Source of the DNA: Serpula lacrymans var. lacrymans S7.9
Lineage: Eukaryota; Basidiomycota; Agaricomycetes; Boletales; Serpulaceae
NCBI RefSeq assembly: GCF_000218685.1
Contig: NW_006763308.1
Location: forward strand, 372,001 to 436,000
Direction of reading: 5' to 3'
DNA: 64,000 nucleotides
Shown here: positions 53,887 through 64,000 of the stretch, one piece after another
How positions within the stretch are numbered: the first letter of the stretch is position 1
Layout: the number at the start of each line of letters is the position of its first letter
Notes under the pieces: model-generated
Databases searched by the model: none
Told to the model about the DNA's origin: nothing
The model's input: only the letters and a program-made list of their open reading frames with translations
Made by a program: the position numbers and the translations under genes

Positions 53887-56800
53887 TCAGGAAAGACCCC
53901 TGGAGGTTCTAAATCAGCACTCAAGTCCGAGAAAAAGTGGTGTTACTTCCACACAGCCAAATCACACAACACCTCAGACTGTCGAACACTTCAGTTGGCT
54001 GGAAAAGGTCAAAAGAAGAAGGGAAAGGAAAGACACAAGGATAAAGGAAAAGAGAAGGAAAAGGCAAATACAGCGGAGCAATCATCTGGATCTGACTCTG
54101 AGGAGGAACAGAGTCATATTGCATTGGAACATGTACATATTTCCAAGCCCCTTGCTAAACACATTCAAGCTTATCTTGTGTCGGAACCCGATAAGACCAA
54201 AACAACAATCATCATTGACTCTGGAGCAACATCTCACATGGTCCCTCACCGCTCCTGGTTTGAGCTAGGTACATACCATGTTCTGAATCCTCCGAGGACA
54301 ATCAGTTTTGGGGATGAATCCTCTGTAAATGCCATTGGAATTGGAACAGTAATCCTACAAGCAACTGTTGGCAAAAAGGACTACAATATTGCACTGTCAA
54401 ATGTCTTACTTGTACCAAACTTCACTTTAGCACTTGTCTCTGTCCACAAATTGTCTAAAACGGGGTTATCAACACTTTTTCCAGCAGGGTCAAATGCTTG
54501 TGAAATTTGGAAAAATAAGGAATATATCCTCACTGCCTTACACAAGCAAGGACCTTATCACATCCAAGCAAAACCTGAAATCAACCTGGAGTCAGCTTTT
54601 GCAGTAGTAGATATAAATTTATTGCACAGGAGAATGGGACACATTGGAATGGACCACTTACCATGAATGGTTAAAAAAAGACAGCTCCAGGACATAGACA
54701 CCCTTACCGGAACCCTGGAGTTCTGTGAACCTTGTGCTTTAGGAAAGATAATGATTGGCTACACACATGGAAAGCAAGCCTACAAACTCCTAGACACTGA
54801 AAAACAAATTGTGTTTTCCAGTCGGCATATCATATTTAATGAATCAGGAAAGGTACAAAAGGATGACACTGCTCCCTGGAACACAGACCCTAGCACAGAT
54901 CAGTGGGAGGGACTTATTCCAGAGAATGCTCACTATCCAGACCAAAATACATTGGAGAAGGATGATCCTGACCCTCGGATCCAAAATCCAAATGAATTGC
55001 AAATGGAACCACATCTCCAAGGAGATGTTCCACAAGCAATAAAACCATATCAGCATGAAGATGTTCCGAGAGCAGTGGGGCATTACCTCTGTGAAGATGT
55101 TCTGAGAGCAGTGGGAGCACCTGATCAGCTAAGACACCCTCCACAACAGTCTCTACAACCAAGACCCGAATACTGGCCATCTTCGGAACAGAAACCCAAA
55201 GTAGAGTCACAGTCAGTGGGAGGACAGCTCCTCAACATACAGCCAGCTGATGTGGAAAAAGTCCGAATACAGCTAGGCAGCCTGTTCATTGGATCAGCTT
55301 CTGAAAGGCATACAACACCTCCAAGGAGTCATCAAACACCTCTGAGGAGACATTCAACACCTTCAGGAGTGAGTGGGGCAATACACACAGAAATGTGTCT
55401 ACTCCCTGGAGTACCTACACAAGTGCCTAAAAGAGCAGTCATGCCTGCTAAAGTCCTAGGAGTACGCAGAAGCAGTTGCCAGACTCGTCCTGCAGACAAA
55501 AACTGAGATTATCAAAAGACTCTAGATGAGGAACAGTCTTGAAAAGAGCAGCATGACAAATCCATGTAGAAACCTAACACTCCTGAGGTTCATGAAGAAA
55601 CATCTGATACAGAGGAGACATTCTTTGCTGGAATATCAAGCACTGGTCCATCTAATACAGACCTTTAAAGGACACTAAAGGAAGCCTTATCACGTCCGGA
55701 TGGAGAATTATGGAAGTCTGCCTTGGAGGAGGAACTCCTAAGTCTCAATACCAATGCAGTATATGACACTGTCCCACTTCCAAAGGGAGTGAAACCTATC
55801 ACATCAAAACCTGTTTTCTGGATCAAGTTTGATCAAAACGGAAACATTGAGAGATACAAACTCTGGATTGTTGCATGAGGTTTTACTCAAACGGAGGGGA
55901 TTGATTATCAGGAAGTTTTTGCTCTGGTTGCAAACTTAGAATCCATCCGAATTATTCTAGCCCTGGCAGCAAAGTACGGCCTAGAACTTGATCAAATGAA
56001 CGTATCCATAGCTTATCTTAATGGAGAACTTGAAGAAGAACTGTACATGCTTCCTCCAGGGGGTGTTCCTATCCAACCTAGATACTGCTGGAGGTTAAAG
56101 AAATCCATCTACGGATTAAAACAAGCTGGTCGTACATGGAACAAAACCTTTGATCACAAGCTCCAGGAGCTCAGTTTCACAAGACTAAATGCAGAAACAT
56201 GTCTCTATGTATTTTGGGATAACAAACAAATATGCTTTGTTGTTGTCTATGTAGATGACCTCCTCCTAGGAGCTTCATCCTGAAAATTCATGGATATCAC
56301 AAAAACCAAACTTGAATCCATATTCAAAATGCGGGACCTTGGAAAAGCAAAATACATCCTTGGAATAGAAATCCAATGTGATCGTTCAAACAAAACAATA
56401 TCCCTATTGAAATGCCAATACATTGACACAGTCCTGGAGCGTACTGGAATGAAGAACTGCAAACCAGTATGGACACCAATGGCCCATGGATCAAAACTCC
56501 TTGCAAATGCTCCAGGGGAAGATATTGTGCATATTGAAGGGCGTCAAGTGTCATACCTCTCAATTGTAGGCTCCCTCATGTATGCTATGCTCGGAACTCA
56601 CCTAGATATTGCCTACATTGTTGGAATACTAAGCAGACATAGCTCAGCTCCAAAGAGCTATCACTGGGAAGCTGCAAAATGTGTCCTCCAATATCTGAAA
56701 GCAACCAGGGACATAGAACTACATTATGATGGCACAGATATCTCCATGGATATTCAGATGCAGATTGATCTGGAGACCCAGATACGTCTCAATCAACATC

Positions 56801-57212
56801 AGGTTTTGTTTTTATCACCATCCGAGGAGCAATCTCCTGGACAAGCAAAAGACAAAGCATGGTAGCTTTATCCTCCACGGAGTCAGAGTACATTGGATTG
56901 AGCAATGCTGGACAACACCTTGCATGGCTTCAGACATTTTTTGAAGAAATTGGACATGCTCAAAATGGACCTACAATATTATACTGTGAAAATCAAGCAG
57001 CTATCATTCTTACACGAGATCCGCAGTTCCGTGCTTGCACAAAACATATTCAACGGAAATATCATTTTATCCAAGATGACTTAGTATCAAAGGGAGAGGC
57101 AGTAATCAGATATGTTCCTACAGGAGATATGGTTGCCGAAATTCTCACTAAACCTCTCACTCACAGAAAACACTGGAAATTCTCTAAAGATATGAGACTA
57201 CAGTTGCACTAG
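53887..57212 (+). pseudogene. Ty1/Copia retrotransposon gag-pol, 5' truncated, integrase core deleted
   Basis: In order: end of gag with a zinc knuckle-like C-x2-H-x4-H-x4-C (near 53940-53985), aspartic protease IIDSGATSHM (54212), GAG-pre-integrase LLHRRMGHIGMDHL (54620), ECPCALGK-type zinc part CEPCALGKI (54730) joined directly to KQAYKLLD..IVFSSRHIIFNE, so the DDE core of integrase is missing. Reverse transcriptase follows: VYDTVPLPKG, GFTQTEGIDYQEVFA, AYLNGELEEELYM, YGLKQAGRTWN and the catalytic YVDDLLL (56250). RNase H follows with VALSSTESEYIGLS and the usual ADILTKPL-like AEILTKPL near 57140. Stops at 54664, 55504, 55876 and 56281, plus frame changes near 55660 and 56760. The 5' end is fused to antisense Plavaka sequence at about 53887. 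LTR F follows 8 bp after the last codon. Confidence 0.92.
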
Positions 57213-57220
57213 AGTGGGAG

Positions 57221-57562
57221 TGACAAAACCGGATAAACCCGGTCTCTGCTAAAGCAGTCATTGTTCTCTATAGAGCATAGCCACCACTCCATGGAGTCAC
57301 CATTGTTCTTCTAGGAGCACAATTGTACTCCTAGGAGTCATTATACTATAGTGAGTAGCACCTCCGACTATAAGTAGTAGGGGGTTTAGTATAGGAATAC
57401 CTCAGTCGTTTCTATAGCCTCTCGGGCAGCGCCTGAGGTATGTTACATTATATTTATTAGAGATCACCTTAAACTGACATCTATTGTAGTTTCACTGAGG
57501 TAAATAATAAAGTTGTTTCTATAGCCTCTTGGGCATTGGCTGAGTTTTGCTTAGATTTATTA
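57221..57562 (+). mobile_element. Copia 3' LTR, family F copy 5
   Basis: 342 bp, TGACAAAACCGGATAAACCC..TTAGATTTATTA, directly after the RNase H end and a purine-rich GAGTGGGAG that fits a polypurine tract. It shows that family F LTRs belong to this Copia lineage. The matching 5' LTR is absent because the element is truncated. Confidence 0.93.
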
Positions 57563-58289
57563 TTTGCTGGGCATTTAAAGTGTCTCAAAAACTTTGACAA
57601 CCATACAAAAAAGTATGACTTTCTGTGGAAGGTTCAACAAGAATTGCTCTGCACAGCTAGGTATAATTGCAATTTCTCAATATGTTTTACTGATAATTTC
57701 AATACACTGCCACATGCAACAGGTATTACACAGGTGCAGAACAAGTGCCCTTGGTGTTTGTCCCTGCTGTGTGGGAAGATGCTTTGGATGCTGCATTACA
57801 AGAATACCTAAACAGAAGTACAACAGAGGAGGAGGATAATAAAGATGTTAATGGGCATGAGATAAATGCTGAAGATAAGCTTGTAGAACTGGATGAATAT
57901 ACTGGGGCTAGCAAGGAAATATGTGTATCTGACTTAATCTCAGTCTTGAAGTGATGGTTCTTATAACATTTTGCCATTTTTGGGATTTTTTATTTAACTA
58001 ATGAGTGGTTGGGTATCCGGAGTGGATTATTGCATTGACAATAGAGGTCTACATGGCACTACAAGGGCAAGAGTTCTACATAGCACTATGATGACTACAA
58101 TTGTAATTTGGTAATGTAGCTTAACTTGATCACAACAGGCTATATAGACATTAGTAGCTGTCTGTTGTCAACAGTGCATGTCTACCCCAGGCTACATATA
58201 GGGGGTTAAACCACAGCACTACTTGTGCTACAGAGACTATGCAGTGCCACAGTGCCACATGAATTTTTGCTGATGTGGAGGAAGCATGT
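57563..58289 (+). pseudogene. Short unknown coding relic and spacer
   Basis: From about 57740 to 57954 the plus strand reads VPLVFVPAVWEDALDAALQE and continues acidic (TEEEDNKDV) to ISVLK and a stop. It looks like the C-terminus of a protein I do not recognise. The remaining bases to 58290 have no visible gene. Confidence 0.3.
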
Positions 58290-58428
58290 ATAGTTCTTCT
58301 TCAAGTTCTCCATTAAGATAAGCTGTGGATACGTTCATTTGATCAAGTTCTAGGCCATAATTTGCTGCCAGGGCTAGAATAATTCAGATTGATTCTAAGT
58401 TTGCAACCAGAGCAAAAACTTCCTGGTA

Positions 58429-58500
58429 ATCAAGCTCGAAACAAATGTCCCTATTGCACCACCCGCAGCAGAACACGACGAGGAATCCGGACACTACCAC
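58429..58500. repeat. 67-bp GC-rich insertion with ATCAA duplication
   Basis: Compared with the first Copia copy (55903-55908 region), 72 extra bases stand inside the RT sequence. They consist of one extra ATCAA plus 67 bp starting GCTCGAAACAAATG and ending GGACACTACCAC. They keep the frame without a stop on the minus strand. No relation to other repeats in the window is seen. Confidence 0.75.
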
Positions 58501-59658
58501 ATCAATCCCCTCCGTTTGAGTAAAACCTCATGCAACGTTTGTATCTCTCAATGTTTCCGTTTTGATCAAACTTGATCCAGAAAACAGGTTTTGATGTGAT
58601 AGGTTTCACTCCCTTTGGAAGTGGGACAGTGTCATATACTGCATTGGTATTGAGACTTAGGAGTTCCTCCTCCAAGGCAGACTTCCATAATTCTCCATCC
58701 GGACGTGATAAGGCTTCCTTTAGTGTCCTTGAAAGGTCTGTATTAGATGGACCAGTGCTGGCTATTCCAGCAAAAAAATCTCCTCTGTATCAGATGTCTC
58801 TCTGGGAACCTCAGGAGTGTTAGGTTTCTCCATGGAGCTGTTGTGCTGCTCTTTTCAAGACTGTTCCTCATGTAGAGTCCTTTGTTAATCTTGGTTTTTG
58901 TGTGCAGGATGAGTCTGGTGATTGCTTTGGCATACTCCTAGGACTTCAGCAGGCATAACTACTCTATGAGGAACTTGTTCAGGAACTCTAGTGAGTAGAT
59001 GCACTGTTATGTGAGTTCCCCCACTCACTCCTGAAGGTGTTTGATGTCTCCTCAGAGGTGTTGTAGGCCTTCCAGGAGCTGATCCAATGGACAGGCTATC
59101 TAGCTGTTTTTGGACTTCCTCCACATCAGCTGGCTATATGTTGAGGAGCTGTTCTCCCACTGACTGTGACTCTATTTTGGGTTTCTGTTCTGAAAATGAC
59201 CAGTGTTCAGGTCTTGGTTCTAGAGACTGTTGTTGAGGGTGTCTTAGCTGATCAGGTGCTCCAACGGTTCTCAGAATGTCTTCATGGAGGTATTGCCCCA
59301 CTGCTCTTGGGATGTTTCCATGCTGGTATGGTATGCTTGTAAAATCACTGTTCCAATTCCCATGGCATTTACAGAGAATTCATCCCCAAAACTGATTGTC
59401 CTTGGAGAGTTCAGAATATGGCTCAAACCAAAAGTAGTGAGGGACCATGTGAAATATTGCTCCAGAGTCAATGATGGTTATTGTTTTGGTTTTATCGGGT
59501 TCCAACACAAGATCAGCTTGAATGCGCTTAGCAAGGGGCTTGAAAATATATACACATTCCAATGCAATATGACTCTGTTCCACCTCAGAGTCAGATCCAG
59601 ATAATTGTTCTGCTATATTTGCCTTTTCCTTTCCTTTACCCTTATGTTTCTCCTTTCC

Positions 59659-60310
59659 TATCAGAACTGTGGCTTCTTTGGAGTAACAGAGTTGCGGAGT
59701 ACGGGGATGGATTAATGGAGTATGGAGGACAAGGTGGGGAACTGGTTTAGCTCGTGTGCTAGACCCTTCCTCGGACCTTAGTCCCTAACTCATTGGAAGT
59801 AGATGGAGGAGAAGTAGAGGATGAAAGGGAGCAGAGTAAAGATCCTTTGGAGAAGGATCGGAAAGATCTTTAGAAAAGGACTGGTAAGAAAGCGAGGGAA
59901 TCTAGTTGATATTCAAACTGCAGGAACAGAGTACAGAAGTTACAGCTTATATACTGTTGGGGGAGCAGGAGCTTGTAAGGGGTGATTTATAATATAGGTA
60001 CAGAGTTTCATGTGGACATTTATCTAGTGTGAGGAGAACATATGTGTGAGGAGTGTATCATAAGGTCTAACTACAAAGTCCACGAGGAATACTAGAACAT
60101 GTGAGGAGAATGTATGGCGGACTAGAAGTCCGGTGCAAGAGTATCAGAGCAGACAACCGGAGTACCATGTGGGAATTGAGGGTAGAGTTATGCTGACCGG
60201 CAGACCACAAGGAACATAATCCCGAGTATACCAATGGTTTGGGGGTTTTGGGCCCGGAGAACAACTCCTTCGGAAATGTTGGAATTCTTTCTTCCAGTAT
60301 GGATATGGCA
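59659..60310 (+). mobile_element. Repeat family C copy 2
   Basis: 652 bp, TATCAGAACTGTGG..GATATGGCA, inside the gag of the second Copia relic. Flanks TTTCC and TTTTT would be a target duplication after two C-to-T changes. Contains TATATACTGTTGGGGGAGC near 59949. Confidence 0.85.
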
Positions 60311-60767
60311 TTTTTCTTCTTCTTTTAACCTTTTCCAGCTGACTGAAGTGTTTAACACTCCAAGGTGTTGTGTGATTTGACTTTATGGAGGTCACACCAC
60401 TTCTCCTTGGACTTGAGTGCTGACTCTGAACCTCCAGGAGCTTTTCCTGACTGTTGTGCAACTTCTGCAGTGATTCAGATCTTAACTGCATCAGAGGTAA
60501 GTTTATCTTCTTCAATTGTGTTGATTATTAATGAGTATTTGCCATTCAGGAGTGCATGGAACAGATTGGAGAAGAGTGAAAGCCATGAGTTTGGTATCAA
60601 CTCTCAGTTTCATTCCAGAGAGGTGTGAATCAATAGTCCGGATTTTTGATAGGTGATGTTCCATCCCAGGACAATTTGGTGAGTTGCTGAAATGAACCAA
60701 AGGCAGAGGTAATGTTGGATGTCCCATGGACTGAAATAAGTTTGTCAAATAACTCCTTAGAGCTGGT

Positions 60768-61344
60768 TATCATATCTGTACTAGAGAACAGGACTCCAGC
60801 ATCTCCAAAAGAGATATTTCCCCGTCCCACCCCCACATGGTACTTCGGACTCCTGTTCCAATACTCCTACATTAGACTTCTAGTCCGTCATATGCTTTTC
60901 TATGCATATTCCCGTGCTCCTCATGGACTCTGTAATTTAGACCTTATGATACACTCCTTGCACATATGCTTCTCTCTTGCTAGATAATTGTCCGCATGGA
61001 GCTCTGTACCTACATTATGAGTTATTCCTTACAAGCCCTTACTCCTCCGACAGAATATAAGTTGTAGCTCCTGTACTTTATTCCAGCAGCTCAAATACCA
61101 ACTAGATTCCCTTGCCTTTTACAAGTCTCTTTCTAAGTTTTCAGATCTTTCTCCAAAGGATCTTTGCTCTGCTCCCTTTCCATCCTCTACTCTCCTCCGT
61201 CCATTTTCCATCAAGTTGGGGACCAAGGTCTGCAGAAGGGTTTAGCACACAAGCTAAGCCAATTCCCCATCTCATACTCCATTACCCCCTACTCCATCTT
61301 TGTATTCTGTAACTCCAAATACTCCACAGGTCACGGTTCTGATA
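60768..61344 (-). mobile_element. Repeat family C copy 3
   Basis: 577 bp, TATCATATCTG..GGTTCTGATA on the plus strand, with a perfect target duplication CTGGT (60763-60767 and 61345-61349). The ends TATCA/TGATA are inverted repeats. Five-base duplications fit an LTR. Its inner sequence is related to copies 1 and 2 at moderate divergence. Confidence 0.88.
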
Positions 61345-61530
61345 CTGGTGAAGTGTCCAGTCCTCATTAGGAGGGCATTGGAGATGTGGTCCTAGGTAAT
61401 TTCATGTGCCTTTTTATCCTTGAGTATCCAGCTGATTTCAGGGTTCTCTGAGGAAATGGGTTCTTCTTTTTTGAGTGAGATATACACTATTTCATGTTCA
61501 ATTCAGTAGGTAGTTGTACAGATTTTGTAG

Positions 61531-61870
61531 AAATAATCACAACAAATCAAAGGTATATACAGTGAAATAAGAATGTGCCACAACTTGCACAGAGAGTGAT
61601 GAATAACATGAGCCTTTAGGATATGAAGGGATGGTAGTTAAATTGGCGCATCATGCTGCCACAAGCGCGTTTTATGATGCGTGGGCACTGGTTGCCTCAA
61701 CTGTCCCTGGCAAAACATCACAGTCATTGCTCCTTTCTGTGCTGAAAATTTAATCTCACTTACTGGATAGTCCTTACAAACTCTGTGTGCCTTGAGAGCC
61801 TGCCTAATGCATATCTTCGAGCCCAAGCTAGCCTTTGATGCCTTGCTGCAAAAAACAGTGCTTGCAAGCC
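61531..61870. other. Transition between Copia relic and next gene
   Basis: Nothing clearly coding. The minus-strand frame 61638-61895 is Cys/Ser/Ala-rich and antisense to the start of the gene relic that follows. Confidence 0.35.
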
Positions 61871-64000
61871 CAGGCAGCCCACCTTGCTCAAGCACAATAG
61901 TTGTGGTGCCTGCACCTCAATTTTGACAAAGAGAACAATAATAATTCATTCTATAATGCCCCGAGTCAAGCTGGCATTCAAACACGCAGGGCTGCTCACT
62001 CACATACAATCAAAAGCCTTCAAATTAAGTTGTCAAAGGCCAACTGCAACTTGGGTCTTGCTAGAAAGGCTCTCACACAAAAACATTCCTGCATTAGATG
62101 TTAGAATGCTGAGCTGGCAAGCAAAAAGGCCTTGCTTGCAGCCAGAAGTGCGGAGGCCATGTAAATGAAGAGTACCTTACAAGCACTGGAGCAGAGTGCG
62201 GGTGCAGCAGCTGAAAATCTTCATGATGTATATTTGAGAGTGCAGTGGCTGCACATCCTCCTTCAGAACAAGAGGCGCAAGGACACTTGTTCAAAACCTG
62301 CAGCACGGTTAGCCAAGGTAAGCCTTAAAGAAGTTTGCACCATCACAATTCCACAGATGCAGAAGGATGCCTTGAAAAAGGCAGCGGGACGTAAGGAGGA
62401 GCTGGCGGGGCACATTAGAGCATTCGAACTTTGTGCTGAAAGGAGTGAGGCAGACATTGCATCTCCGAAGGATGACTTGAAGGACAAGTGTGCACCTATC
62501 AGATGTGTGCACTTTCAACATCCCAGAAGCACGCAAGTGCACTGACGTGGAGAAAATAGGGGGCACTGCATCAGTTGGCAATGCGGTGCATCATTTCCAA
62601 GGGGGTCTACTCACAGCAAAGTTGCTCTCTCGTGAGATCACTTGTTCTGGCTGGCTGTGTGCACAAAGCTGTGCATAAGCTCATCCAGCAGGTGTTCAAG
62701 CTTCTTGGCTTGCCCATACCTCCATAGATGAGTAGGCAGACTGCTGCCAGTGAAAGCGCAATACTTGAGGATGGTGTAGCAGCAAAGGTCCAGTTGGCCC
62801 ATGAGACGGCACAAACAAAGAGTGAGCATAATCCCAAGTTAGAGTGCTTGAAATCTGACTTATATACTTGTAAGTCTCACTGTCAGCACTGATGGAACAT
62901 CTGATAGGCATGTGAACTATGAATCTTGGCATGTTTTATACAAAGTTACCTCCCATCCCCAGAATGATGTAACACCTGCCAAACCAGTTATGCAGCTTCT
63001 GGGAGTTGAATCTTTGAAGAACCCTAGAAGGCCTTCAATTGTCAGTAGCTGCTCTTGCAACAATTTACAAGACTATGCCACTGATCAGCGGCATAGTCAC
63101 CATAGTTGCTCTTATAGTGCTATAATAGGTTTTATTTGCACATATGTACTGTACAAACCCCTCTGCTATATAGTGCTATAATAGGTTTTATTTGCACATA
63201 TGTACTGTACAAACCCCTCTGCTATATATCAATAGGCTTTTTCCTGATGAAGAAGTCCTTCTGGCTGTTCCAAGCATGGAAATCTGAGAAGTTACTGGCT
63301 GATCTTGGCAATAATGCTTTGTCCAAGAAGCCTGCTCTTTCACCATCATTTGCTGAAGCCCTGAGCCGTGCAAAACATCAGCTGGTTGCAGAGGCTGGTG
63401 GGCTCGAGTGCTGGAACAGCCTCTTACCCTTTAAGCGCACCAAATTGGAGTTAACAATAGAGTTTTCCATGGTGTGGACACTTGGACAAGATGCCTACCT
63501 TGGGTTATCAGAGGCAGAGAAGCATGAGGCTGAGTTCCTTGTACGTGCAGGGTGTTGCATGCACAAGGAACTAGATGCAGTGCTCCTTGCAAACAAGGAT
63601 AATGATGCAACGCTACGCTACAGGGTGCTTCTTATGGTGCTGATTGCGAGCCAACTCCTGCCAAGGCGCATGCACTGAACAAGTCAAGCCAAGGAGCAGT
63701 CAAGGCAATCAGTCTTGCAAGCAGAATCTTCAACAATAAAGACACATATTGCTGGTATATGGAAAACAGAGGGCTGGTGGCCAGTCAATTTCCCGACATG
63801 AGCAATGTCAGGTTCCAGTCTCATACTGAAGCTGCGGAGGTAGTTCTCATGGATCATCAAGCTATACTTGAGTTTCTGGAATTTGTACAAGATAAGAAGG
63901 GTCACCGGAAACTCAATCTCATAGAAGTCAGCTTGTACAAGGCTCTCCACTGTTTGAAGACAATAATGGAGGCTGTTACCATTGTGATATATGATAGTAT
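61871..64000 (+). pseudogene. Large Agaricomycete-specific protein relic, runs off the window
   Basis: Function unknown. The 5' part is coiled coil (KLSKANCNLGLARKALTQKH; later QMQKDALKKAAGRKEELAGHI). The middle has SAILEDGVAAKVQLAHETAQ then a NYESWHVLYKV block. The 3' part has HQLVAEAGGLECWNSLLPF, LGQDAYLGLSEAEKHEAEFL, RAGCCMHKELDAV, LLANKDNDA, and then FPDMSNVRFQSHTEAAE with LEFVQDKKGH. The same order (coiled coil; ESRHV; AGC.MHK.LN; NKDN; NTRYQSH..AAAELL) is known to me from a very large Agaricomycete family of uncharacterised proteins common among transposons. Several frameshifts and stops, plus a TATAG-type insertion with a 56-bp tandem duplication (63116-63227) that removes the region before the AEAGG block. 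The 3' end is outside the window. Confidence 0.6.
63116..63227. repeat. Perfect 56-bp tandem duplication
   Basis: Two identical 56-bp units (63116-63171 and 63172-63227), each from AGTGCTATAATAGG to CCCCTCTGCTATAT. Sequence motifs match the AT-rich TATAG family at 22620 and 49190. Being identical, the duplication is recent or the site is prone to assembly artefact. Confidence 0.9.

Larger units (their letters stand above)
58290..61530 (-). pseudogene. Second Copia relic (reverse), with two insertions and deletions
   Basis: Minus strand from 61530: gag start with ISWILKDKKAHEI, repeat C3 inserted (60768-61344), UBN2-type gag SVHGTSNITSAFGSFQQLTKL, LNGK, zinc part, repeat C2 inserted (59659-60310), protease IIDSGAIFHMVPH (Thr-Ser changed), then a deletion from after the protease (VILQA) to the pre-RT linker, EVQKQLDSLSIGSAPG, and reverse transcriptase from LSRPDGELWKSALEEEL to AYLNGELEEELYMLPP, where it is truncated at 58290. 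It shares the TGA of the GFTQ region with the first Copia copy. A 67-bp insertion lies in the RT part. Confidence 0.88.

Noticed and set aside
54744..54900. Separate gene starting in the Copia linker (54667-55506)
   Set aside because: It is the continuation of the same polyprotein after a TGA at 54664.
1..64000. CRISPR arrays, bacterial operons, ribosome binding sites or attachment sites
   Set aside because: None seen. Introns and family content show a fungal nuclear sequence.

Overview
The window looks like a transposon-saturated stretch of a homobasidiomycete (Agaricomycete) genome. The evidence is the short introns (about 45-60 nt, GT..AG), an adenylation-thiolation-reductase enzyme and a P450 of basidiomycete type, Agaricomycete-only protein families (DUF6532-type, FunK1-like, KDZ/Tnp2/Plavaka-like transposases), and many TGTTAC..GTAACA solo LTRs. 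The TE load resembles that of expanded ectomycorrhizal genomes, but I cannot name a species. There are no bacterial features. A 268-base run of N lies at 28086-28353.

Layout. 0-5 kb: solo LTRs (families A and C), an old piece of repeat D and a KDZ-like transposase relic. 6-9.2 kb: a decayed FHA-domain gene of Ki-67 type. 10-13.3 kb: nested LTRs and a PIF1-like helicase relic split by a solo LTR. 14.3-16.4 kb: a nearly intact cytochrome P450 gene. 17.3-34 kb: an island with a broken Agaricomycete gene (minus strand), a head-to-head TET/JBP-like 2-oxoglutarate dioxygenase gene, a long unknown gene, a Tnp2 (CACTA-type) transposase, an 11-bp phased repeat array and a FunK1-like relic. 34-38 kb: an inverted pair of a 1.8-kb LTR-like repeat (D). 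39.3-43.5 kb: an 18-exon A-T-R gene, the only clearly intact long gene. 44-50 kb: a small splice-junction duplication, a third D copy, a Gypsy gag relic and a DUF6532 relic. 50-57.6 kb: a second PIF1 relic, a Plavaka-like relic and a Copia element with its 3' LTR. 58-61.5 kb: a second, reversed Copia relic carrying two insertions. 61.6-64 kb: a large Agaricomycete-specific gene relic running off the window.

Functioning genes. Only the A-T-R gene closes in frame through every junction, giving 1091 codons. The P450 has one junction that does not close. The two lie about 23 kb apart and could both serve secondary metabolism, but nothing shows they act together. Most other coding sequence is decayed.

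Mode of decay. Many genes keep their frame but carry TGA/TAG/TAA codons where CGA, CAG or CAA is expected. Target-site duplications of old insertions differ by C/T or G/A. This points to C-to-T mutation of repeats (methyl-cytosine deamination or a RIP-like process). It is notable in a window that also holds a gene of the DNA 5-methylcytosine oxidase family. Perfect 5-bp target-site duplications let me order many of the insertions.
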